Of a stretch of DNA of 15,231 bases, positions 6,288-13,501 are shown in pieces. The translations under genes were made by a program, and so were the position numbers. The notes under the pieces are model-generated. The model saw nothing but the letters and a program-made list of their open reading frames with translations. It did not search any database and was not told the DNA's origin. Source of the DNA: an uncultured Acidimicrobiaceae bacterium (lineage in GTDB: Bacteria; Actinomycetota; Acidimicrobiia; Acidimicrobiales; RAAP-2); contig CALAYR010000011.1 of the NCBI GenBank assembly GCA_937894805.1, forward strand, positions 1-15,231, in the 5' to 3' direction. Within the stretch, counting starts at the first letter, position 1. The number at the start of each line of letters is the position of its first letter.

Positions 6288-8570
6288 ATTTCCCGATGGA
6301 CGGCAGTACACACCACCGTCAAACTGCAGCGAGTTGTAGAGGCCGGCCCACGGGGCGCTGTTGAACAGTTGAATTTGCCATGGGGCCACGAGGCACGCGT
6401 TAGAGCTGCCAAAGGCGATGTAGCCAATCAGGTTGTTGCCCTTGGTGGTGCTGAGTCGAACAGGTGGGGAGATGCCATTGACGACGACCTTGTTGGCGTG
6501 CGCCTTGCGCAGGGGGGAGGCGAAGGGAACGGTCAGATTGGTCCCGTTATACGAACTGGCAATTTGGGCGAACTCCGGCCCAGCGCTATCGCGGAAGTAG
6601 ATCTTTTGGCCGGCGTAGAGCCCGGAGCTATCGGCCACCGTCATGCTTGTGGCACCAATGGTGACCGGTGCCGTTACCGAGGTGCTGAACCATTTGAAGG
6701 CGACCGCCAAGAAGACGGGCATCGTCAAGGTGTTGAGCGCACCGAGCTTGTACTCATTTTGTGTGGCGTACATGGCGGGCTTTAAGGCCTTGTCTACTGA
6801 CGTCAACCCATCGGCCCACCCAGTGGCGTAGGCCGTCCAGAGTTTCGGTGACCACGGTGGGCACCATGTGGCAATGGTGTTTACCCCATCAAGACACGAG
6901 TGGTAATCGGGATACCCCTCGGGGTCGATGATTACCCAATCGGGCTTGAGTCCGAGCCCGAGCCCGCGATACTTGCCGATTGTGTTGGCGACGGCCACGC
7001 CCGCGGCGAAGGCGTGCGCATAGTACACATCGGAGGTGACCTTCTCGCCGCTCGTCGGTCCCGAGACCGTCCAGTAGGACAACCAGGCCGTGCGCTTATG
7101 ACTGTCGGCTATCGCTTTGCCCACGAGAAAGTCTTGCGAATTCTTGATGTCGTTGTTGCTCGACTTCACTGCGACCCACGGTGCACTTAACGTTCCGAGA
7201 CCGCCCGTGATGCCGATGCTGGGCCACCCGTCGGCAATCGCTGCGGAGTTTTTACTCTGCGGGATGGCGTAGAGGCCGGTGCCCGTAGGTGGTGGTGTCG
7301 CTACGCCACCGGCGTAGAGAACGAGTCCGGCAGAGGTCACGACACCATCGATTCCGCCACCGACCGTCTGAGCATCTGATCCACCCGTCATGGAGACATC
7401 AACGCTCTTCCACGTGCTGGCCCCAGTCTCGTTAGAAATAATGAAGAGGTCTCCCCAGTTGCGAGCTTTGGCGGCCACGTAGATAGTTGAACCGGAGTTA
7501 ATAACAAAAGGCGCGTCGACGAGGGATGGCGCACTCGATGGTGTCGAGATATCTATGTCGTTCCACGTGTAGATACCGGCCGAACCCGTTCCCCGAAAGA
7601 GTGTCGCCACGCCGGTGGAGGTGAGGCCCACGAGCGCTACGCCGGTGGGGGTCATGGTCAGACTTAGATCGGCAGTCGTGAGTGGTGCGGACGTAGCCAA
7701 GGTGATGTCTTGTGTGGTGACGGCGCTGCAGGTGGCGGGCGCGAGGACACAGTCGCTCGCGAGGCGGTACTGCATTATGTGGCCAGCGGTATCCGTGGCT
7801 ACGAACGTGGTGGTTCCCGGGAGCCACGTGGGATTGCCACTCACGCCGGCATCATTGACCAACGTTGTGATGTCGCGAACATCGGCAGTCGTGACGCGTA
7901 GGGGCCACGTGCTTGGCACGTGCATGTAGATCAGGTGATTGGTCGTGGTGCGTCCGATGAGTGCGAGTCCGTCATTAACCAGCATCGTCGAAGGTGTGAC
8001 GGCAAAGGTAACCCCGGCTGTCGTTGAGAGATCACGCGCGGTGACGAACTGGCGTGACACGGGCTTGACCTTGAAATGTTCCCAACCGGGGTCGACGTCA
8101 GCCCAAATTGTTACCAGCAGTAATCGGCCGGTGGTGGAAAGAAAGATGACCTGCAGATTTTCTTGGGCGTCTATAAAGACCACGGGATCACTGGCCGCGA
8201 GGGGCAGACGACTTCCCTGACACTGAATACAGATGGTCCTGCTGGTGCCACTGGTAGGGGTCAGATTGACCATGGCGTAACCCTGTGGCGAGCGCCACGC
8301 CAGGAGAGTCGACCCTGAACCGGAAAGGCCGACGTAGGGACTGCCCGCCATGGTGGTGTTGGCCATTACGGACTTAAGGGGAGTGGCATCCCAAGGGAGG
8401 GGTGTGGTGTTGGTTTTGGCGTACGAAAAGATCGGCAGTCCCGCGGTGGTGGCCGGCGCCGGTGCGGCATTCGATCGGACGACAACGGGCCCGAGGGCCG
8501 TTAGGGCGCAAAGAATCGTAGCGATGCCAACGCGTACTCTCACTCGTCCTCTTCCCAGGTGCTCCAGCAC
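6285..8570 (-). CDS. Secreted protein: propeller-like repeats plus GH25/DUF1906-like barrel
   Basis: A 761-residue exported protein. The GTG start at 8570 is supported by GGAGG 9 nt upstream. A basic, then hydrophobic signal peptide covers about 1-35, with likely cleavage after SNA (33-35). Residues about 45-435 contain repeated beta units marked by Trp or Thr followed by D-[IV]-[ST] (around 222-235, 288-290, 336-342 and 387-393), resembling a lectin-like beta-propeller. From about 440 a barrel-like domain follows: a strand with AWLSYWT (495-501), WVIIDPEGYPD (545-555) carrying a DxE motif (D549, E551), PAMYATQNEY (598-607), and a closing strand APWQIQLF (729-736). This matches the layout of GH25 lysozymes and DUF1906 (Rv2525c-like) proteins. 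A beta module (about 632-700, with TIGATSMTVADSSGLYAGQK) is inserted before the last strands. Its likely role is binding and cleaving a glycan such as peptidoglycan outside the cell. Export is secure; the enzymatic role is moderately sure. Confidence 0.85.
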   Translation of the reverse strand: MLEHLGRGRVRVRVGIATILCALTALGPVVVRSNAAPAPATTAGLPIFSYAKTNTTPLPWDATPLKSVMANTTMAGSPYVGLSGSGSTLLAWRSPQGYAMVNLTPTSGTSRTICIQCQGSRLPLAASDPVVFIDAQENLQVIFLSTTGRLLLVTIWADVDPGWEHFKVKPVSRQFVTARDLSTTAGVTFAVTPSTMLVNDGLALIGRTTTNHLIYMHVPSTWPLRVTTADVRDITTLVNDAGVSGNPTWLPGTTTFVATDTAGHIMQYRLASDCVLAPATCSAVTTQDITLATSAPLTTADLSLTMTPTGVALVGLTSTGVATLFRGTGSAGIYTWNDIDISTPSSAPSLVDAPFVINSGSTIYVAAKARNWGDLFIISNETGASTWKSVDVSMTGGSDAQTVGGGIDGVVTSAGLVLYAGGVATPPPTGTGLYAIPQSKNSAAIADGWPSIGITGGLGTLSAPWVAVKSSNNDIKNSQDFLVGKAIADSHKRTAWLSYWTVSGPTSGEKVTSDVYYAHAFAAGVAVANTIGKYRGLGLGLKPDWVIIDPEGYPDYHSCLDGVNTIATWCPPWSPKLWTAYATGWADGLTSVDKALKPAMYATQNEYKLGALNTLTMPVFLAVAFKWFSTSVTAPVTIGATSMTVADSSGLYAGQKIYFRDSAGPEFAQIASSYNGTNLTVPFASPLRKAHANKVVVNGISPPVRLSTTKGNNLIGYIAFGSSNACLVAPWQIQLFNSAPWAGLYNSLQFDGGVYCRPSGN

Positions 8571-8579
8571 CGAATCGGA

Positions 8580-8600
8580 CCTCCACCCGCAATCAGTCTA
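8580..8600 (-). promoter_or_regulatory. Ribosome binding site and probable -10 of the GH25-like gene
   Basis: GGAGG (complement of 8580-8584) lies 9 nt before GTG 8570 and decides this start. Upstream, TAGACT (complement of 8595-8600) fits TANNNT and would give a leader of about 18 nt carrying the ribosome binding site. No clear -35 lies at 16-18 nt. An own promoter would let this gene be expressed apart from the S53 gene 169 bp upstream. Confidence 0.4.
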
Positions 8601-8614
8601 GGAAGTCGACCACG

Positions 8615-8687
8615 AATTCTGCGGTCACGAGAGACAGAACTCGACCAGTCGCCGTGATTGCGATTACGTCAATGTCACCGCGGAATT
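8615..8687. repeat. Widely spaced imperfect inverted repeat in the S53/GH25-like intergenic gap
   Basis: AATTCTGCGGT (8615-8625) and ACCGCGGAATT (8677-8687) are reverse complements at 10 of 11 positions and are separated by 51 bp. The pair lies just upstream of the candidate -10 at 8595-8600. It could be a two-site operator, a long-loop RNA structure, or chance. The rest of the 169-bp gap holds only the hairpin at 8725-8753 and the candidate promoter. Confidence 0.2.
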
Positions 8688-8724
8688 GCCGGACACGCCG
8701 TCGTCCATCAAGAAATTTTTACTA

Positions 8725-8753
8725 CGTTCTCTCCTGCACTTAGGAGGAGAACG
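8725..8753 (-). terminator. Hairpin overlapping the S53 peptidase stop codon
   Basis: CGTTCTCTCCT (8725-8735) pairs with AGGAGGAGAACG (8742-8753), with a single bulged base and a 6-nt loop. The TAA stop of the peptidase gene (8740-8742) falls at the loop boundary. On the minus strand the hairpin is followed by an A-rich then TTT-containing stretch, not a full U tract. It is therefore at best a weak intrinsic terminator, or a structure that reduces read-through or protects the mRNA 3' end. Confidence 0.35.
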
Positions 8754-11700
8754 AGGCCAACGTGGATCCCAGTGTGGCCCCGAGGCGGCCTGTGCCGTAC
8801 GCGAAGAGCGACTTCACGCCAGAGAGGGCGATGGTAACGGGAATCCACGTTTCAGTGGGTGGGCCATTCTCGATTAAGACCACGACTTTGCCGGCGACGA
8901 GTACCGCGAGTTGCCGATCGGCGGTACCAAAGAGAACGACATCGCTTTGAGGTGTCAGCGTGGGGTACGTGGCTGTGATGTCATCGGTCACCCACGAGCC
9001 GTTGCTCGTGGTGCGCGGGAGAAGTTCAATGAGGTGTGATGTGGCGGTTCGGACGTAGACGGCCAGCTTGCTCCCACCGGCGAGAGTGGGGTTGCCGATG
9101 AAGGTGGCCGTAGTGCCGAGAGTCCAACGCGCCCAACCGGAAATGTCGACCCCATCCCAAGTACCGAACGTGGTGTTGTAGGTGAAGAGAGAAATCTCCT
9201 TACCTATTCTCAGTGCAACCGAGGGCCCCTCGACACTGCTCGTGACCGATTGGGCGAGCGCGTACCCCGTGCCACTCACCTTGGGTACGGCATTGAGAGT
9301 GGAAATATTGGTTCGCGTCACCTTGGAACCATTGACGACAGAAACATAGAGGTAGCCCGTTGTGCTGATGTTGGCGACATAGATGCGGTCGTTTGCGATG
9401 GCGATACCGGGCGATGCGACGGCCGCCTTGTCAGCACTGGCCGTGTTGAGGATGGTCGTCACGAGTTGCCCGTTGGTAATCGCCAAGAGTCGAACCTTGG
9501 CGTCCTTCCCGACATAGGCGATCAGGCAGCCACCGGCGGGGTTGTCAATCACATCAGGGTCGGAGGTCACACCCGGCACACGCGTCGCACCCTTGCTTGT
9601 GACAAGTACAGAAGACACTGATGAGAGTGTGGAGTAGAGGGCTCCTTTACTGGTCCGACTGACGGTGCCGCAGTTGGTCGAGCTGGCCGGTGTTCCAACA
9701 ATTGTGCCCATGGCCGGCGGCACGGCGCTGGTTGAACTACGCCACGTACTTACGAAAGTTGTCGAGACTGCCGCGGCGCTCACGCCCCCGGCCACTGCGG
9801 TAACGCTGACCGGACCGACCGTTCCCGTCACAATGCGGAACGTAGCCACGCCCTGGAGGTCTGTCACGCTCCGCGAGGTGGGAATAACCCCAACGCCGTT
9901 CGGCGCAGAGAGCGAAACCGAAATTCCCGCGATCGTGGTCTGTTCATTGTTTCTCACCGTGACACGTACGGTGGCGCCTGTGGTGCCAACACCGGGAGAC
10001 GTGCTCACGGTGCTCGAAACCGTGCCAACGACACTCGCGGTGAGCGTGGCTTGGAATGACGTGTAGGAATTGTTAGAGTCGGAAATTTCTAGGACGTGAG
10101 AACCGGCGGTGAAGCCGTTGATAGCTCCCGTAGCCACGACCGTTACGGCCGCCAGAGGCGCAATGTCACTTCCCAGTACCAGGGTGGCATTAGTGCCCGA
10201 CAAGGAGAGACTGCTCGGATGTACGCCATTAATTGTGTAGTTGGCGGCGTCAGCGCTGAGTCCGCCTGGGACCATGCCGTGAATAGTGACGCTGTCGGTA
10301 CCGGCACTCAGCGCAGTTCCGCTCGAGAAATAGGTAAAGGTCCAGGTTGCGGGAACTCCGGTTCCGGCCTTCGATGTCGTAAAGGTGTGCGCCTGTCCGC
10401 ATAGAGCGGGCAGAAAGGTCGCCGGGTTGGGGGATCCGAGGCCGGACGCCACGTCATACCCCGAAGTCGCGCTGTAACTGCCCGTGTCGTAGAGGTCGTT
10501 CGAGCCCGTGGTCACGTCAATGATTCCCGTGCCGTTGATAGCCATTTGGTAGAGACGTGGATTCAAAAAGCCGAGGTTGGTTATGCCGCACGCTTGTGCC
10601 CCAACAGCCGCCATGGCTCCGAGGATTGGTGCGCCGATAGACGTTCCACCGAAGCCGTGCCATCCACCCGCGTAGTAGGCCAGCATGCCGGTGCGGGGGT
10701 CGCCCATCACGGAGATGTCCGGTACTTGGCGTTGATTATTGAGCGTCACGCCTGGGCCAACCTGCCAGTCGGGACGGCCGTAGACGTGTGAGAAACCACC
10801 ACCACCACCGCACGGCGAGCCACAGCCGCCGTTCCAGACGGTCTGGACCAGCGGTGATAGAGAGGTGACGGAGAGCCCGCCAATGCCAGTTACCCACGGC
10901 GAGTTAGACGGATCATCGACGATGGGGCTGTAGGGGACGGAGGGGTCACCGGGATCGGCGTTGTAGGCACAGCTCGACGATCCCGAGTCCCCGGCGGCAA
11001 CAAAGACGGACTGACCTTGCGCCGCTAGTTGTTGGAGGAGAGGTTGTTGCGCAGCGCTCGAAACATCGGCCTCGCATAGTCCCCACGAGACGGAGACTGA
11101 ATCGGCTAGATGGTCATTGGCAATCTGATTGAACTCGTCGACGAAGCCGTTGGAGTCATTCGGGTGCATGTAGTTATAAATCGTGGCGCCCGGAGCGAGA
11201 CTCGCAATCTGTTGGAGATCGAGTTCCACTTCAGCACCCCCATCGGCGGCAGTACCCGCGCCCGCGCCTCCATTCATCACAACGTCAACGATGGTGTTCG
11301 TGAGGCCAAAGCAGTTCAGATACGTCGCCATGTCGCTGCGGTAGTAGTCCGCGAATTCGACCACCGCTACGGAGTGGCCAGCACCGTTGAAGCCATTGGC
11401 GTAGGCCGTATCTAACCCGTACGCCTGAGCAATTTGGTTTGGGAGATAGGCGTGTCGGGAAGTCGCCGCGTTGCGTGCCGACGTGCAGGCCGCCGGGCCG
11501 GTCAGCGACGGCCGCGCCATCGTCGTGTTGGCGAGGGCCGATGTCGCGCGGGGGTGCTCGAAGCCGTTTAAACCCGACACCCCGGCGACGTCGTGAGCAA
11601 TGGACGCAGCGAGGCCAATGCGCGAAGTGGCGACGGTCGCAATCTCGCCACTGACATCGCGGTAGCGCTGCAATTTCGTATGAAATGTTGCCGAGACCTG

Positions 11701-12117
11701 GGCCGCACTGCCGGTCACTCGCAGCACCAAGTGGTTGGGGCTGAGGGCTGAAACGGTTAGTCCGCTCTGGAGAAGCTCACTGCGAACTCGTGCGATGGCG
11801 GCGGGGGACGCCCCAAATCGCTGGGCGAATTCGGCCGGGCTGAGGAAGTGTCGATAGAGAGGATTGCCGGGCGTCGAGACGTCATTAATGAACTGCGCGA
11901 GTGCAGCAGAATTGTTGGGTTCGAGAACGACTCGCATGTCGAGGCGAGCACTCGATGGCGTTGCACCGAGCAGAGTTGAACCGAGTGGGGCCGCGATGCC
12001 CTGAGAGATCCAGTCGACCGCCGCCGGTCGAGCGAGGGCCTGGGCCGTGAGGGGAGTGGCGAGCATTGAGAGGAATACAGCGACAGCGGCCGTGGCCAAT
12101 TCAAATCTGCGCCGCAT
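8740..12117 (-). CDS. Secreted S53 (sedolisin/kumamolisin) peptidase with C-terminal Ig-like and propeller-like domains
   Basis: A 1,125-residue exported serine-carboxyl endopeptidase. The ATG is preceded by GAGGAG at 7-nt spacing. The signal peptide is 1-29, with cleavage after ALA. The pro-kumamolisin activation domain spans about 35-190 and the catalytic domain about 215-575. The S53 residues are all present: E296 and D300 (GGAEVELDL), the oxyanion aspartate D377 (VAAGDSGS), and the nucleophile S493 (GGTSIGAP). The calcium site is marked by D534 (IIDVT) and D555 (GYDVASGLG). Eight cysteines between 211 and 573 could form disulfides. Residues about 577-695 form a beta-domain, about 697-790 a Big-1/invasin-like Ig domain, and about 800-1125 a propeller-like repeat region with W987-D991 and W1042-D1046 units. 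Typical kumamolisins stop after the catalytic domain, so the 550-residue tail is unusual. The propeller resembles that of the downstream gene product. S53 enzymes work at acidic pH; that this one digests environmental protein is inferred. Confidence 0.95.
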   Translation of the reverse strand: MRRRFELATAAVAVFLSMLATPLTAQALARPAAVDWISQGIAAPLGSTLLGATPSSARLDMRVVLEPNNSAALAQFINDVSTPGNPLYRHFLSPAEFAQRFGASPAAIARVRSELLQSGLTVSALSPNHLVLRVTGSAAQVSATFHTKLQRYRDVSGEIATVATSRIGLAASIAHDVAGVSGLNGFEHPRATSALANTTMARPSLTGPAACTSARNAATSRHAYLPNQIAQAYGLDTAYANGFNGAGHSVAVVEFADYYRSDMATYLNCFGLTNTIVDVVMNGGAGAGTAADGGAEVELDLQQIASLAPGATIYNYMHPNDSNGFVDEFNQIANDHLADSVSVSWGLCEADVSSAAQQPLLQQLAAQGQSVFVAAGDSGSSSCAYNADPGDPSVPYSPIVDDPSNSPWVTGIGGLSVTSLSPLVQTVWNGGCGSPCGGGGGFSHVYGRPDWQVGPGVTLNNQRQVPDISVMGDPRTGMLAYYAGGWHGFGGTSIGAPILGAMAAVGAQACGITNLGFLNPRLYQMAINGTGIIDVTTGSNDLYDTGSYSATSGYDVASGLGSPNPATFLPALCGQAHTFTTSKAGTGVPATWTFTYFSSGTALSAGTDSVTIHGMVPGGLSADAANYTINGVHPSSLSLSGTNATLVLGSDIAPLAAVTVVATGAINGFTAGSHVLEISDSNNSYTSFQATLTASVVGTVSSTVSTSPGVGTTGATVRVTVRNNEQTTIAGISVSLSAPNGVGVIPTSRSVTDLQGVATFRIVTGTVGPVSVTAVAGGVSAAAVSTTFVSTWRSSTSAVPPAMGTIVGTPASSTNCGTVSRTSKGALYSTLSSVSSVLVTSKGATRVPGVTSDPDVIDNPAGGCLIAYVGKDAKVRLLAITNGQLVTTILNTASADKAAVASPGIAIANDRIYVANISTTGYLYVSVVNGSKVTRTNISTLNAVPKVSGTGYALAQSVTSSVEGPSVALRIGKEISLFTYNTTFGTWDGVDISGWARWTLGTTATFIGNPTLAGGSKLAVYVRTATSHLIELLPRTTSNGSWVTDDITATYPTLTPQSDVVLFGTADRQLAVLVAGKVVVLIENGPPTETWIPVTIALSGVKSLFAYGTGRLGATLGSTLASFSS

Positions 12118-12124
12118 TCTTTAA

Positions 12125-12157
12125 CTCCTCGAACTACACGTCCCTAGGGCAACACTA
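12125..12157 (-). promoter_or_regulatory. Ribosome binding site and possible -10 of the S53 gene
   Basis: GAGGAG (complement of 12125-12130) stands 7 nt before the ATG at 12117 and is the strongest Shine-Dalgarno in the window. TAGTGT (complement of 12152-12157) matches TANNNT and would give a leader of about 28 nt. No -35 match was found. A perfect 8-bp palindrome CCCTAGGG (12142-12149) lies between them, where an operator could sit, but one short palindrome is weak evidence. Confidence 0.35.
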
Positions 12158-12160
12158 GAG

Positions 12161-12182
12161 CCCTTCGGTGAGCCCCGAGGGG
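12161..12182. terminator. GC-rich hairpin after the DUF4395 gene
   Basis: CCCTTCGG (12161-12168) and CCGAGGGG (12175-12182) form an 8-bp stem around a 6-nt loop, starting within 5 bp of the DUF4395 stop. No T tract follows on the minus strand, and in that orientation one pair is mismatched. It is a candidate boundary structure between the DUF4395 gene and the S53 gene, not a clear intrinsic terminator. Confidence 0.3.
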
Positions 12183-12185
12183 CCG

Positions 12186-12680
12186 CTACTTGCTCGAGGT
12201 GGCGTACCGACGTGTGATGTCAGCACAGTCGACGCAGACTTCTTCTGGAATCAAGCCGGCTTTCATCAGCTGGCCAAAAATGGCGCAGCCCAAGCAGTAG
12301 CCAACAAAACCCTCGAGTGCTGCGGCGGCGACCAGGGGGAGCAGAATCCATCGTGCAGCGGACCACCCGGCAGTGAGGTAGACCAGTGACGCTGATGCGG
12401 AAAAGGCCAGACCAATACCTTGAGCGAATCGCTTGGGCGGGCCAGCGACCATCTTTTCCCACGTCTTCAGGCGGGGTGCGGCGACCTTAACGGCGAACGT
12501 TCCGAGCGGGCTGATCTTGGGTCCAGCCAGAACGCGAGCCAGAAAACCGTAGGTCAGGGGGATGAGAAATAACGGCTGGTTGAAGACCAAAGCCAACGTG
12601 GCCATCGCAACGACGCCCAGGGCCACGGTACGAGCGGCCGCATCGTTGACGGGATTGGGAAACGAGAAGAATTGCTTCAT
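12186..12680 (-). CDS. DUF4395 family membrane protein with two CxxC motifs
   Basis: A 164-residue integral membrane protein. The N-terminal FPNPVNDAAARTV (7-19), the ARVLAGPKISPLG loop (48-60) and GPPKRFAQGIG (80-90) are typical of DUF4395. About four hydrophobic segments are visible (near 18-34, 36-50, 88-104 and 110-126). Two cysteine pairs follow: C129/C132 (YCLGC) and C149/C152 (CVDC), the second in a predicted cytoplasmic tail. They could bind metal or undergo thiol redox chemistry. The family's biochemical role is not established; members often lie next to thioredoxin-like or sulfurtransferase genes. Here the neighbour is a TSUP transporter 40 bp upstream. The ATG has no Shine-Dalgarno but is preceded by TTGCCA, 17 bp, TAGCAT and 6 nt, so it looks leaderless and separately controlled. 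The family call is firm; the function is unknown. Confidence 0.92.
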   Translation of the reverse strand: MKQFFSFPNPVNDAAARTVALGVVAMATLALVFNQPLFLIPLTYGFLARVLAGPKISPLGTFAVKVAAPRLKTWEKMVAGPPKRFAQGIGLAFSASASLVYLTAGWSAARWILLPLVAAAALEGFVGYCLGCAIFGQLMKAGLIPEEVCVDCADITRRYATSSK

Positions 12681-12684
12681 GGGG

Positions 12685-12715
12685 AAATGCTACTAATCAA
12701 ATAGCATTTTGGCAA
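12685..12715 (-). promoter_or_regulatory. Promoter with embedded inverted-repeat operator for DUF4395
   Basis: On the minus strand -35 TTGCCA (complement of 12710-12715) is separated by 17 bp from -10 TAGCAT (complement of 12687-12692), with 6 nt to the ATG. A perfect inverted repeat, AAATGCTA-N9-TAGCATTT (12685-12692 and 12702-12709), fills the spacer and covers the -10. A repressor bound there would block RNA polymerase. The AT-rich character stands out from the GC-rich surroundings. The repressor identity is unknown. The palindrome and hexamers are read directly; the operator function is inferred. Confidence 0.55.
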
Positions 12716-12720
12716 TAGGG

Positions 12721-13488
12721 CTACCGGAGCAGCAAATTCAACGAAGTTGCCAGGCCAATAGTGACAATCAAGATTCGAACGGTGGCTGGTCGGAGACGCC
12801 GAATCAACTTGGTGCCGAAGTAACCGCCAATCAGCGTGCCGATAAACAGCATGATGACGGCTTCGGCGACGAGGTGACCCCGGACGAGGAAAATCAAGGC
12901 CGCGACTGCGTTGATAATGGTTGAGAGCGCGCTGCGCAGTCCCTGCAGGGTGTCGAGGTCGTCGGGCAGTGTGAGACCCATCAACGCCAGCAGCATGATG
13001 CCTAGGCCGGCGCCGAAGTAGCCACCGTAGACCGAGATCACGAACATGCCAATGTGGAGTGCCCGCATGCGAAGACCGTGGTGGCCCAAGTGGGCAATAC
13101 GCCTTGTGATTACTGGACCCGTGGCGAAGAGGAGAGTGGCCACGAGGATGAGCCACGGGACAATTGAGCGGAACGTCTCGGGTCGTCCCAGCAGCAACAG
13201 CGCCGCACCCGTGGCGACTCCGGCGAGGCAGGCGGGGAGGAGTTGGCGAACGAGGGGCCAGCGACGCAGTAACTCCTGGCGGTACCCCCGGATGCCCCCC
13301 ACGTAGGAGGGGAGTACTCCGACGGAGGACGAAACATTGGCCTGGAGGGCGGGTATGCCCAAAGCCAGCATCGTGGGGAACGTGATGAAGGTCCCACCCC
13401 CGGCAATGCCGTTGGAGATGCCGGCCGCAATACCGGCGAGAAGATAAATGGAGAGTCGCCATCCGATTGGCAGCGAATTGGCAATCAT
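12721..13488 (-). CDS. TSUP family (TauE/SafE) membrane transporter, probable sulfite/sulfur-compound or organic anion exporter
   Basis: A 255-residue polytopic membrane protein with about eight hydrophobic segments in two homologous halves. Diagnostic glycine motifs are GIAGGGTFITFP (28-38 region) in the first half and YGGYFGAGLGIMLLAL (154-169) in the second. A third motif, GGYFGTKLI (221-229), is also typical of TSUP proteins. Family members move sulfite, sulfoacetate, taurine-derived or other small anions across the inner membrane. The substrate cannot be read from sequence. The ATG at 13488 has no Shine-Dalgarno; TAGAGT ends 7 nt upstream, fitting a leaderless message. The gene is divergent from the Nudix gene and lies 40 bp before DUF4395. 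It may be co-transcribed with DUF4395, which also has an internal promoter. A sulfur-related role is suggested by the family but not proven. Confidence 0.92.
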   Translation of the reverse strand: MIANSLPIGWRLSIYLLAGIAAGISNGIAGGGTFITFPTMLALGIPALQANVSSSVGVLPSYVGGIRGYRQELLRRWPLVRQLLPACLAGVATGAALLLLGRPETFRSIVPWLILVATLLFATGPVITRRIAHLGHHGLRMRALHIGMFVISVYGGYFGAGLGIMLLALMGLTLPDDLDTLQGLRSALSTIINAVAALIFLVRGHLVAEAVIMLFIGTLIGGYFGTKLIRRLRPATVRILIVTIGLATSLNLLLR

Positions 13489-13494
13489 GATTAC

Positions 13495-13501
13495 TACTCT
13501 A
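13495..13501. promoter_or_regulatory. Symmetric -10 box shared by the TSUP and Nudix genes
   Basis: TACTCTA reads as -10 TACTCT (13495-13500) on the plus strand, 8 nt before GTG 13509. On the minus strand it reads as TAGAGT (complement of 13496-13501), 7 nt before ATG 13488. The whole gap between the two start codons is 20 bp. Symmetric -10 elements that fire in both directions are a described class of bacterial promoter. Both transcripts would be leaderless. No strong -35 was seen on either side. Confidence 0.5.

Noticed and set aside
6276..6785. 169-codon plus-strand frame opposite the secreted GH25-like protein
   Set aside because: It is antisense to the domain with conserved-looking WQIQLF and insertion motifs, and no ribosome binding site or domain is visible.
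10794..10811. Run of ACC triplets that could be a phase-variable microsatellite
   Set aside because: It encodes five glycines in the glycine-rich loop typical of S53 peptidases (GGGFS). A trinucleotide run would not shift frame.
8740..12117. Reading the S53 gene as part of a toxin, phage or defence island
   Set aside because: No integrase, transposase, direct repeats, tRNA or restriction/abortive-infection genes are present; the flanking genes are ordinary chromosomal ones.
12142..12149. CCCTAGGG palindrome upstream of the S53 gene as a firm operator
   Set aside because: An isolated 8-bp palindrome is expected by chance at this scale and has no second copy nearby; kept only as a remark under the promoter entry.
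12677..13462. 261-codon minus-strand frame over the TSUP gene
   Set aside because: A +1-shifted shadow rich in His, Arg and Pro; the TSUP frame has the glycine motifs and membrane segments.
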